Assembly (NCBI GenBank): GCA_021846695.1
Contig: JAJZWN010000067.1
Coordinates: 1-6,779, forward strand
Direction of reading: 5' to 3'
DNA: 6,779 nucleotides
Origin: Thermoplasmata archaeon
GTDB lineage: Archaea > Thermoplasmatota > Thermoplasmata > Thermoplasmatales > Thermoplasmataceae
The translations under genes and the position numbers were made by a program. Every line of letters begins with the position of its first letter. Positions within the stretch are counted from its first letter, which is position 1. The notes under the pieces are model-generated. The model saw only the letters and a list, made by a program, of their open reading frames with translations. It searched no databases and was not told the DNA's origin. Below, piece by piece: positions 1 through 5,803 of the stretch.

Positions 1-1288
1 GGGCCAGTCCAATGAATTCGAATATGGCAAAGAATATAATTATTGCCCTTAACCCGTATAATGCATCTATTATTGGAAATGAGAAAACAGCAACTATAGA
101 CCCGAGCCGGGATACAGATGTAGCGAAACCCATAGCAGTTCCCCGTATTCTTGTTGGAAATATTTCCACAGGATATGTATATGTAATCGGGCTTGGCCCA
201 ACATTATGGAAAAAGTGGACAAAACCGAAAGCGCTGAAAGTCATCAGAAGCCCTACAACCATGTACTGGTTGACAAAAAAGAATAATATCAGTACGGCAA
301 ATGACCCCAGGAATCCAATAATAAGGAGGAACCGGCGGCCAATACGGTCAACATAGTATATGGCAATTAGAAATCCTATTACTACCGGGATAGATTCTGC
401 CATTCCGGTAAAGACCACATAGAGGTCGGCGTAATATGATGTGATTTCAGTAGAGAATATAAGTGGTGAATATGTCCATATGCCATAACTCACAATATCA
501 TAGGAGAACCATGCTATGGAAATGAATATGATGTATGCTGCATATTTTCCCTTAAAAACATCCCTCAGCCTTGTCTTTCCCGGGCTTATTTCCGGAAGGT
601 TTTCGATTGAATACCCTGTTGATGCTTCGAATTTGTCCTTTGCCTCTTCACCGGCCACTTTACCATATTTATGCTGTACCCAGTATGGGCTTTCTGGTAT
701 TTTTTTCCTTGAATATAGAACAAGAATAGGAAAAACAGCTCCTATCATGTACATATAACGCCATGCATTGACTCCTGTAAACAGAACAAGCGGCACGGCA
801 AACCCCAGAAATATAAGAGAACCAATGGAAAATGAAAATATGTTAAAAAACATAAACTTTCCCCTGGACTTTGTTGGCGAGAATTCTGCCTGGATTGATG
901 AACTTACAGGATAATCTGCACCTATTCCAATACCAACTATCAACTCAAGAATTGAAAAATTGATATAATTTGTTGCAAGGCCTGTAAGAAAGATAAATAT
1001 TGAAACAAGAAAGAGGTCATAAATATATATGAATCTCCTTCCGTAGATATCGGCAATGTATCCGGAAATAAAACTGCCTATGAGAACTCCACCTATTGAT
1101 GATATCCCCATAATTGAGATTTCATAGCTTTTCAGTGACATTACGTTTATCAGATAGAGCAATGCATAGGAAAAAACTGTGAGCGTGTAACCGTCCATCA
1201 TGACCCCCATGGAAGAAAGTACAGTAATTTTCCTGAGAAATGGCGAAGAGGGTGCATCTGATATTGTCTTATAGCTGTTCATTTCCAT
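1..1288 (-). CDS. MFS transporter, sugar/phosphate-porter type (C-terminus cut by window edge)
   Basis: A 12-helix secondary transporter of the cytoplasmic membrane, probably a proton symporter; the substrate cannot be told. The frame stays open for 429 codons from ATG 1288 to the window edge, so only the C-terminal end is missing. Visible motifs are the MFS loop 2-3 signature GYIADIYGRR (residues 76-85) and its second-half copy VDRIGRR (313-319). The glycine-rich GIGIGADYPVSSS (119-131) recalls phosphate/organic-acid:H+ symporters. PESPYWV (198-204) and PVEIFPTRIRGTAMG (373-387) are sugar-porter-family signatures. Asp32 lies in the first helix, as in several proton symporters. A second ATG at 1282 is an alternative start that fits the TATA spacing better (leader of 2-3 nt); no Shine-Dalgarno is seen. 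Divergent from the 5S rRNA gene. The family call is firm; the substrate is unknown. Confidence 0.9.
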   Translation of the reverse strand, partial: MEMNSYKTISDAPSSPFLRKITVLSSMGVMMDGYTLTVFSYALLYLINVMSLKSYEISIMGISSIGGVLIGSFISGYIADIYGRRFIYIYDLFLVSIFIFLTGLATNYINFSILELIVGIGIGADYPVSSSIQAEFSPTKSRGKFMFFNIFSFSIGSLIFLGFAVPLVLFTGVNAWRYMYMIGAVFPILVLYSRKKIPESPYWVQHKYGKVAGEEAKDKFEASTGYSIENLPEISPGKTRLRDVFKGKYAAYIIFISIAWFSYDIVSYGIWTYSPLIFSTEITSYYADLYVVFTGMAESIPVVIGFLIAIYYVDRIGRRFLLIIGFLGSFAVLILFFFVNQYMVVGLLMTFSAFGFVHFFHNVGPSPITYTYPVEIFPTRIRGTAMGFATSVSRLGSIVAVFSFPIIDALYGLRAIIIFFAIFEFIGLA

Positions 1289-1305
1289 GGATTATTGCAA
1301 TGTAA

Positions 1306-1313
1306 TATATAAA
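1306..1313 (-). promoter_or_regulatory. TATA box of the MFS transporter gene
   Basis: TTTATATA read on the minus strand. Its centre is about 22 nt before ATG 1288 and about 28 nt before ATG 1282. With the roughly 25-nt spacing seen for the other promoters here, transcription would start near 1284-1285, giving an almost leaderless message from ATG 1282. An upstream AT-rich element (1312-1319) would instead suit ATG 1288. Confidence 0.5.
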
Positions 1314-1377
1314 TAATTAGTATCTACTTAAAATTAGGTATGTGTATAATATTATATGCCCCCTGTTAAAAAAAATA

Positions 1378-1385
1378 TTTATATA
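1378..1385 (+). promoter_or_regulatory. TATA box of the 5S rRNA gene
   Basis: TTTATATA preceded by an A-rich stretch that could act as a BRE. Its centre is 24.5 nt upstream of the predicted first base of 5S rRNA at 1406, the expected archaeal spacing. This supports independent transcription of the 5S gene. Confidence 0.75.
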
Positions 1386-1405
1386 TCTGTTATTGATTAA
1401 GTGTT

Positions 1406-1526
1406 GACGACGGTCATAACATCGGGGAAATACCAGGTCTCATTCCGAACCCGACGGTTAAGTCCGATGTGTTACATACTGTACTATCTTCCGCGAGGGG
1501 ACGGGAACTATGTTTCGCTGTCGTTT
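1406..1526 (+). rRNA. rrf: 5S ribosomal RNA, solitary gene
   Basis: RNA component of the large ribosomal subunit, about 121 nt, the usual length. The ends are set by helix I: GACGACGG (1406-1413) pairs with CTGTCGTT (1518-1525), including G-U pairs. Between them lie the conserved features CCGAACCCGACGGTTAAG (helix III loop region) and the GTACTATC...GGGAAC loop E/helix IV-V region. No 16S, 23S or tRNA genes flank it. Unlinked rRNA genes are known in Thermoplasma and relatives, so this supports the lineage call. The exact 5' and 3' ends may be off by 1-2 nt. Confidence 0.93.
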
Positions 1527-1528
1527 TT
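1524..1528 (+). terminator. Oligo-T terminator of 5S rRNA
   Basis: A run of five T begins inside the closing strand of helix I and continues just past it. A second T-rich stretch follows at about 1541-1553. Archaeal RNA polymerase terminates at such runs. It lies in the 49-bp gap between the convergent 5S gene and the end of the membrane cassette. Confidence 0.45.
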
Positions 1529-1575
1529 CAATATCCATATATTTTAACCTTTTAAAGATATTTTCGATTTGATAA

Positions 1576-2553
1576 TTAAATAAAAGAAATAATTATTGCG
1601 CAGATTATGGCCATGACCATAGATATAATAATTTTGTATTCACTTATTAATGGATATTTTACATAGTATTTAAAAGATAATTCTCCTGAATAAAATTTTT
1701 CTATTATATCTATGTATTTATTATATTTACTATTCACTATAAATTTATCAGAATTTCTTATTACCGCAATAACAATTCCCAATATACTTGCATAATGTAT
1801 TCGATCAATAACATTTGCATTATCGCCCTTTAAAGTTACGACCGTATCATTAATATTTTGTACTCTGTGTATAATCGGGGTTCTTGAACTGTAATTCATT
1901 GTTGGTTCGTACATTATTATATCACCAGGTTCAATATCACCATCTTTCATATCAGTTAATGCCAGTACAATGTCTTCATCCATTAGAGCAGGATTCATGC
2001 TCGAACCATTTACAATACTTGTTAGGTATCCTATTTCTGGTTCATTGATAAATAAAACAAGCGCAAAATCTTTAAAAAAACTATAAAAAACACCGAATAA
2101 GAAAATTATAACCAGTATCTGGGAAAATTTAGTAACAGTGGCAAAAATTGAAAATAATAACATAACAATAATAAAAAAATTATATCTCAAGCTAAATCTA
2201 TGACTGATATTCTTTTGGGACTTATATGCGGCAACCGTAAAGAATTGTAGAAGTGCCAATATAGTTAGGGTAGTTAAGAAAACAGTGAATAACTGAATTG
2301 TAATGTCCAGTCCATATATTATTGAGAATAGGGCAATTACTGCAATTATCACTGTAATAATCAAATAAGCAATACTTAATTCAATACTTCTTAGTTTTTG
2401 AGATTTTTCTTTTTTAAAATTAAAACTTTGTTTATTTAAATTTGAGTTTTTCAGATTACTTTTATATGAAAAAATAGAATATAATAAAAATAGTATTTGT
2501 AATATAATGAATGAGAACACTACTATAGGAAGGATGTGTATAAATATTAACAA
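1576..2553 (-). CDS. Signal peptidase I (S26B, archaeal/SEC11-like) with a multi-helix N-terminal extension
   Basis: A membrane-bound serine protease that cleaves signal peptides from exported proteins on the outer face of the membrane. The catalytic domain spans about residues 178-265. It has GSSMNP with nucleophile Ser185, a box-D HRV with His229 in place of the bacterial Lys (the archaeal/eukaryotic Ser-His type), and box-E KGDN (242-245) followed by Asp250. The N-terminus is unusual: about five predicted transmembrane helices (5-29, 59-80, 84-109, 126-140, 145-169), plus one at the C-terminus (308-324). Archaeal signal peptidases I know are usually under 200 residues with one or two helices; this one has 325. 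The start is TTG at 2553, chosen because GGAGGT (2560-2565) sits 6 nt ahead. It overlaps the upstream gene by 7 nt, so translation is coupled. Last gene of the cassette; probably matures its secreted peptide (inference). Confidence 0.85.
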   Translation of the reverse strand: MLIFIHILPIVVFSFIILQILFLLYSIFSYKSNLKNSNLNKQSFNFKKEKSQKLRSIELSIAYLIITVIIAVIALFSIIYGLDITIQLFTVFLTTLTILALLQFFTVAAYKSQKNISHRFSLRYNFFIIVMLLFSIFATVTKFSQILVIIFLFGVFYSFFKDFALVLFINEPEIGYLTSIVNGSSMNPALMDEDIVLALTDMKDGDIEPGDIIMYEPTMNYSSRTPIIHRVQNINDTVVTLKGDNANVIDRIHYASILGIVIAVIRNSDKFIVNSKYNKYIDIIEKFYSGELSFKYYVKYPLISEYKIIISMVMAIICAIIISFI

Positions 2554-3626
2554 TTTATTACCTCCACAAAATTAACAGATGCGTTATAATACTTATTTAA
2601 CAAAAATGAAGTAAAATATGTTTCAACATAAGCTGATATATATAATATTGACAATGATATTATCAACATAACAATTGCTAATGTAAAACCTTTGAATAAT
2701 GTCTTGGTTATAAAATCCACGGATAATGATTTAAAATAACCCTCAATTAATAAAAATATTACATTTATAATGTAAATCGCACCTACCATGCCTATTATAT
2801 ACCCCAAGAATTCAATAAAAAATTGTGGAGCTACACCATAATAAAAAAACCCAGGATACGATATTAGAGCACCTCCAATTAGTCTGCCACTTATATATGA
2901 CTCAAATATGATCTCAGTTATCTCTAAAATAAAAATACTAAATCCACCAAGAAAATAATCGGTAAAATCTATTGAAGAATTTGTTAAAAAAATGAAATGC
3001 ATTCTTGACATACTGGCTTTTAATATTATGCCTGAATGTGGAGCAGGGGTTATGCCATGGAGACCTTCAGAATAAATTAGTATGGAAACAATCTGGGCAG
3101 CAATAGGAATTATAAAAAATAAGGAAGTTATCAGCAAATATCTTGGGAACTTTTTAATAGTCCCATTGTCATAAACAACATAACCTAAAATTTTGTCGCT
3201 GAATCTTTGTCTAAGTTTTGATTTAAATATAAATAATGAATCTATTATAGCTAAAGGTATGAATATTTTAATTATAGACCTTAGTAATTTTTTTTCATAA
3301 GATTCGTTTGAAATTGTTGCAATTTTGATTTTTAAAATAAATTTTCCGATACTATTACCCGTGAAATTTTCGATTAAAAAATAGATGAATAATAAAACGA
3401 TAAATAGAATTAATGATACATAGCCTTTATAAGATTGAATCAATGATAAAATTTTATGATGGTTCGTTCGATAATAAACAAAAATCAAATAAATATACGG
3501 CTTAAAGTGGAAAATTGATAAAATAACTGACGTAATACTTATAACTATTACAATATCAAAGAGGTAAGCAATATACCTTTCCATTGGCAAGCTTAAGGCT
3601 ATTTTTGGGTTGAGTATTTTTTTCAT
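2547..3626 (-). CDS. RDD-SpoIIM (DUF95) fusion integral membrane protein
   Basis: A 359-residue polytopic membrane protein. Residues about 14-155 look like an RDD domain: ERYIAYLFD (Arg17, Asp24), GNSIGKFILKIKI (90-102) and RQRFSDKILGYVV (139-151). Residues about 205-345 resemble the SpoIIM/DUF95 family: FLTNSSIDF...GG (213-228), SGRLIGGAL (246-254), GVAPQFFIEFLGYIIG (264-279) in the place of the usual PHG..ElpA..aG motif, and a last helix ending in a conserved-type Glu (335). The usual His of that motif is replaced. The molecular role is not established for either family; RDD proteins have been linked to ion transport, and DUF95 proteins occur in circular-bacteriocin loci. It starts 1 nt after the stop of the 71-residue gene, with no clear Shine-Dalgarno, so coupled translation is likely. 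Codons are very AT-rich. The RDD part is firmer than the SpoIIM part. Confidence 0.7.
   Translation of the reverse strand: MKKILNPKIALSLPMERYIAYLFDIVIVISITSVILSIFHFKPYIYLIFVYYRTNHHKILSLIQSYKGYVSLILFIVLLFIYFLIENFTGNSIGKFILKIKIATISNESYEKKLLRSIIKIFIPLAIIDSLFIFKSKLRQRFSDKILGYVVYDNGTIKKFPRYLLITSLFFIIPIAAQIVSILIYSEGLHGITPAPHSGIILKASMSRMHFIFLTNSSIDFTDYFLGGFSIFILEITEIIFESYISGRLIGGALISYPGFFYYGVAPQFFIEFLGYIIGMVGAIYIINVIFLLIEGYFKSLSVDFITKTLFKGFTLAIVMLIISLSILYISAYVETYFTSFLLNKYYNASVNFVEVINC
2560..2565 (-). promoter_or_regulatory. Shine-Dalgarno GGAGGT deciding the TTG start of the signal peptidase
   Basis: GGAGGT on the minus strand, 6 nt before TTG 2553. It is complementary to the archaeal 16S rRNA 3' end (anti-SD CCTCC). 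It lies inside the last codons of the RDD-SpoIIM gene and justifies a non-ATG start there. Confidence 0.8.
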
Positions 3627-3627
3627 G

Positions 3628-3843
3628 TTATTGTCTTTGATTATATTTTCTTATTTTGTATGCAAGATCCGAAAAAACGCCTATTCCCATTGCCACACCA
3701 AATGATCCAACAAAGCCAGCAACAAAATCCATATCTAGATTGGGTGGACCAGCATATATATAAGCAATGTATCCGCCTATAATTCCAACTATTGTGGGAA
3801 TTATTATTATGTACCTCACTACTATTAACATTCTTGGACTCAT
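3628..3843 (-). CDS. Small two-helix membrane protein (71 residues), possible immunity protein
   Basis: No family is recognised. Two hydrophobic segments (about 5-31 and 39-60) flank a short loop GPPNLDMD. Arg4 and Arg10 at the N-terminus and the basic tail YKIRKYNQRQ place both ends in the cytoplasm, making a membrane hairpin. The start at ATG 3843 is supported by GAGGT (3850-3854) 6 nt ahead. It begins 9 nt after the peptide-precursor stop and ends 1 nt before the RDD-SpoIIM start, so it is clearly co-transcribed. Size, charge and position recall the small immunity proteins beside bacteriocin genes, but it could equally be a second peptide or a complex subunit. The gene is well supported; the role is open. 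Confidence 0.75.
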   Translation of the reverse strand: MSPRMLIVVRYIIIIPTIVGIIGGYIAYIYAGPPNLDMDFVAGFVGSFGVAMGIGVFSDLAYKIRKYNQRQ

Positions 3844-3849
3844 AACATT

Positions 3850-3854
3850 ACCTC
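3850..3854 (-). promoter_or_regulatory. Shine-Dalgarno GAGGT for the 71-residue gene
   Basis: GAGGT on the minus strand, 6 nt before ATG 3843, overlapping the TGA stop (3853-3855) of the preceding precursor gene. This shows internal, SD-led translation within one message. Confidence 0.7.
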
Positions 3855-4271
3855 ATAGAGCAGCAAATGCTGCAGTTGATGCAAGTGCACTAACACTGGA
3901 TGCAACCATCCCTGCAGCACTAAACACCATAACATCATCCTCTACGTAAGAGAGAAGGTACATTAAACCGAGGGAATATGCAGCCTTTGCCAAAGCCAAT
4001 TTTGCGTTATGTCCATCTGTAAAATAATATATTGCAAACTGAGAATTATCTGCATGATATGAATTTGAACCGAAATATGTTATACTTTCACCAACGGAAA
4101 ATATCACAGGCGACGATGCATTTACTACTAATATGCCCCCCCTGAAAGAAATAAAGCAACAAAAATTGCAATCAATGCATTCCTATACTTTTTGTGTTGC
4201 CTCTTCCTATTAGTAATAATAGTCTGCTGCATAGGAAGATCAACAAAAAAATTTTCCCTGTTAATATACAT
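3853..4271 (-). CDS. Secreted small-peptide precursor, interrupted by a -1 frame shift at a G7 tract
   Basis: No family is recognised. Frame 1 starts at ATG 4271, runs 47 codons and stops at TAG 4128-4130. Reading on in the -1 frame after the G7 run (4136-4142) continues smoothly to TGA 3853, giving one 139-residue protein. The joined N-terminus has a basic stretch (RKRQHKKYR, 22-30), a hydrophobic core (31-50) and VVNA|SS, a good Sec signal-peptidase site after Ala52; neither frame alone holds both halves. The mature part (53-139, 87 residues) has polar start, then a hydrophobic segment (92-110), EDD (111-113) and an Ala/Ser-rich hydrophobic tail (115-139); it lacks Cys. ATG 4271 lies 25 nt from a TATA box, so it is leaderless; ATG 4232 is in the same frame. 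Otherwise only a GTG at 4107, without the signal peptide, would start the distal part. Possible causes are phase variation, slippage, sequencing error or decay. Confidence 0.65.
4136..4142 (-). repeat. Homopolymer G7 tract at the frame junction of the peptide precursor
   Basis: Seven consecutive G on the coding (minus) strand lie within the signal-peptide core codons. The upstream frame ends 6-12 nt later; the downstream frame is entered by re-reading one G. An 8-G or 5-G version would make the gene intact. Such runs change length easily during replication and are also error-prone in sequencing. Confidence 0.8.
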
Positions 4272-4292
4272 ATTGAATTAAAGACATATAAC

Positions 4293-4300
4293 TATATAAA
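4293..4300 (-). promoter_or_regulatory. TATA box of the four-gene membrane cassette
   Basis: TTTATATA on the minus strand, centred 25.5 nt before ATG 4271. This spacing matches the 5S promoter (24.5 nt) and predicts a leaderless message for the peptide precursor. No other promoter-like site is obvious in the 1-9 nt gaps between the cassette genes. Confidence 0.65.
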
Positions 4301-4309
4301 TATTCCTAT

Positions 4310-4322
4310 GTAATGACATTAC
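4310..4322. promoter_or_regulatory. Candidate operator: 13-bp palindrome upstream of the cassette promoter
   Basis: GTAATG-A-CATTAC is a perfect 6-bp inverted repeat around one central base. It lies about 10 bp upstream of the cassette TATA box, where archaeal activators or repressors often bind. It could also arise by chance in AT-rich DNA. Confidence 0.35.
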
Positions 4323-4479
4323 CAAATTTTCATTGATAGTTTGAAAATTGAAAATATTCTAATATAATTGCTTTAAGTACGAACAGTACTATTCCAGAGT
4401 TAAAACGAAAACCCGTAAGATAGCTAAAACCCCTATTCAGAAAAAATCAACAAAGAGTTGACAATATCCTTTGTAAGGA

Positions 4480-4494
4480 AAATTAATTAATATA
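4480..4494 (+). promoter_or_regulatory. AT-rich promoter region of trpS
   Basis: Overlapping TATA-like elements AAATTAAT (about 4480-4487) and TTAATATA (4487-4494) lie 20-27 nt before ATG 4511. Either implies a message with little or no leader at ATG 4511 and puts TTG 4502 too close to the box to be the start. Confidence 0.5.
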
Positions 4495-4510
4495 ATTTTC
4501 ATTGGGTGTT

Positions 4511-5803
4511 ATGATTAATCCATGGAGCTCCTCACAGTATTTCGATTATGAGAAATTGATTAAGGAATTCGGTATTCAAAGGCCGGACAACTATTTTGAC
4601 TATTTCATGTTCAGAAGAGGTCTGATATTCGGCCAGAGAGGATTGGATTATCTTGAATATTCCATTAAGAATAGGATTAAATTCAATGCCATGACCGGTT
4701 TGATGCCCTCTGGCCAGATGCATCTTGGGAACAAGCTTTCTATCGACCAGATAATATATTTCCAGTCACTGGGGGCGGATGTATACATTGCTGTTGCCGA
4801 TCTTGAATCCTATGCAACAAGAGGTGTAGGGTTCGAAAAAGCCCGTGAAATCGCTATAAATGAATATATAGCCAATTATATTTCAATGGGACTGAAACCA
4901 TGCAAGATATATTTCCAGTCTGAGAATTATGATACCCAAAGTTTATCCTTTGTCCTCTCAAATGAGACAAACATGAATGAATTGAAGGCAATATATGGAC
5001 TTACGGATTCATCCTCCATTTTGCATGTAAATTCCCCTATCATACAGGCCGCTGATGTGCTGCACACACAGTTGAAACACCTGGGAGGACCAAGAGCCAC
5101 AATTGTCCCCGTGGGAGTTGACCAGGACCCACATATAAGGCTCATGCGTGATATGGCTAAAAGACTCAGGGTTTATAATGTGAAAGTGGAAAACAGCAAA
5201 ATTTCCGTTTATATAAAGGGAAATGATGATCCAAAAGATAAAATAGATCGTGCCATGGAAGTTCTGGCGGAAAATGGATATAAAAGCAATGCAAATTATG
5301 AATACCGTGCCATATACATAAAAAATTCATCGGTTGAGGATAGAATAAAGATAGATATGATTCTTGTACTGGAGGAAAGTGCCATAAATGATTTCGCCTT
5401 CATAGAACCATCAGCGACATTCCAGAAACTGGAAAGCGGATTGAAAGGAGGCAAAATGTCATCATCGGTACCTGACTCCCTGATTAGCCTTAATGATAGT
5501 GGAGAAGAGGCTACAAGAAAGATAAAACATGCGGTTACTGGCGGCAAACAGACCATAGAAGAACAGAAAAAATATGGTGGCAACCCGGATATATGCCCTG
5601 TCTTTGAACTGTATAAATACCATAGCACGGATGATAAATATGTCACTAAAGTTTATGATGAATGCAAAGGAGGTGTTAGAATGTGCGGGGCATGCAAATC
5701 AGAGGCAGCAGAAAATATATCAGGTATGTTGAAAATACTGGCTGAGAAAAAGGATGAATCATTTAAAAAATTGGATAATTACCTCATAAAGAGGTCTTCA
5801 TGA
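4511..5803 (+). CDS. trpS: Tryptophanyl-tRNA synthetase, archaeal type
   Basis: A cytoplasmic class I synthetase that activates tryptophan with ATP and charges tRNA-Trp. Counting from ATG 4511 (430 residues), the HIGH-equivalent is SGQMHLGN (67-74), the KMSKS-equivalent is KMSSS (315-319), and VGVDQDPHIRL (201-211) is a strongly conserved active-site segment. The archaeal-type C-terminus has MCGACKSE (391-398). About 70 residues (roughly 222-296, with a strand-helix-strand look) lie between RDMAKR and the FAFIEPSATF segment; archaeal enzymes I recall run almost directly between these, so this looks like an insertion. A TTG in frame at 4502 would add three residues, but promoter spacing favours ATG. 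The 3' end overlaps the convergent mtnA by 25 bp. Function is secure. Confidence 0.95.
   Translation: MINPWSSSQYFDYEKLIKEFGIQRPDNYFDYFMFRRGLIFGQRGLDYLEYSIKNRIKFNAMTGLMPSGQMHLGNKLSIDQIIYFQSLGADVYIAVADLESYATRGVGFEKAREIAINEYIANYISMGLKPCKIYFQSENYDTQSLSFVLSNETNMNELKAIYGLTDSSSILHVNSPIIQAADVLHTQLKHLGGPRATIVPVGVDQDPHIRLMRDMAKRLRVYNVKVENSKISVYIKGNDDPKDKIDRAMEVLAENGYKSNANYEYRAIYIKNSSVEDRIKIDMILVLEESAINDFAFIEPSATFQKLESGLKGGKMSSSVPDSLISLNDSGEEATRKIKHAVTGGKQTIEEQKKYGGNPDICPVFELYKYHSTDDKYVTKVYDECKGGVRMCGACKSEAAENISGMLKILAEKKDESFKKLDNYLIKRSS

Larger units (their letters stand above)
4272..4510. other. Divergent intergenic region between the membrane cassette and trpS
   Basis: A 239-bp AT-rich gap holding promoters for both directions. 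It contains the cassette TATA box (4293-4300), a 13-bp palindrome (4310-4322), a short inverted repeat AGTAC-GAACA-GTACT (4376-4390) and the trpS promoter (about 4480-4494). I see no protein-coding frame and no tRNA. Confidence 0.6.

Noticed and set aside
12..758. Plus-strand open frames at 12-356 and 516-758
   Set aside because: They lie opposite the intact, motif-rich MFS gene on the minus strand and encode no recognisable domain.
3767..3949. Plus-strand open frame of 60 codons
   Set aside because: Antisense to the 71-residue gene and the precursor, which have ribosome binding sites and sensible topology.
3853..4107. Reading the distal peptide gene as a complete gene from GTG 4107
   Set aside because: No Shine-Dalgarno or promoter is seen at that GTG, and the -1 frame upstream supplies a matching signal peptide with a leaderless promoter. 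It remains possible as a re-initiation site.
4376..4390. Inverted repeat AGTAC-GAACA-GTACT
   Set aside because: A 5-bp arm is too short to call an operator or terminator alone; it is not followed by a T-run.
4391..4480. Possible C/D-box or other small RNA in the trpS upstream gap
   Set aside because: No C box (RTGATGA) with matching D box (CTGA) at suitable spacing, and no stable fold recognised by eye.
4325..4504. 11-bp direct repeat AATTTTCATTG at 4325-4335 and 4494-4504
   Set aside because: Short and low in complexity in an AT-rich gap; no other sign of duplication or of a mobile-element boundary.
4502..4510. TTG 4502 as the trpS start
   Set aside because: It lies only about 8-20 nt from the TATA-like elements and lacks a Shine-Dalgarno; ATG 4511 fits a leaderless start.
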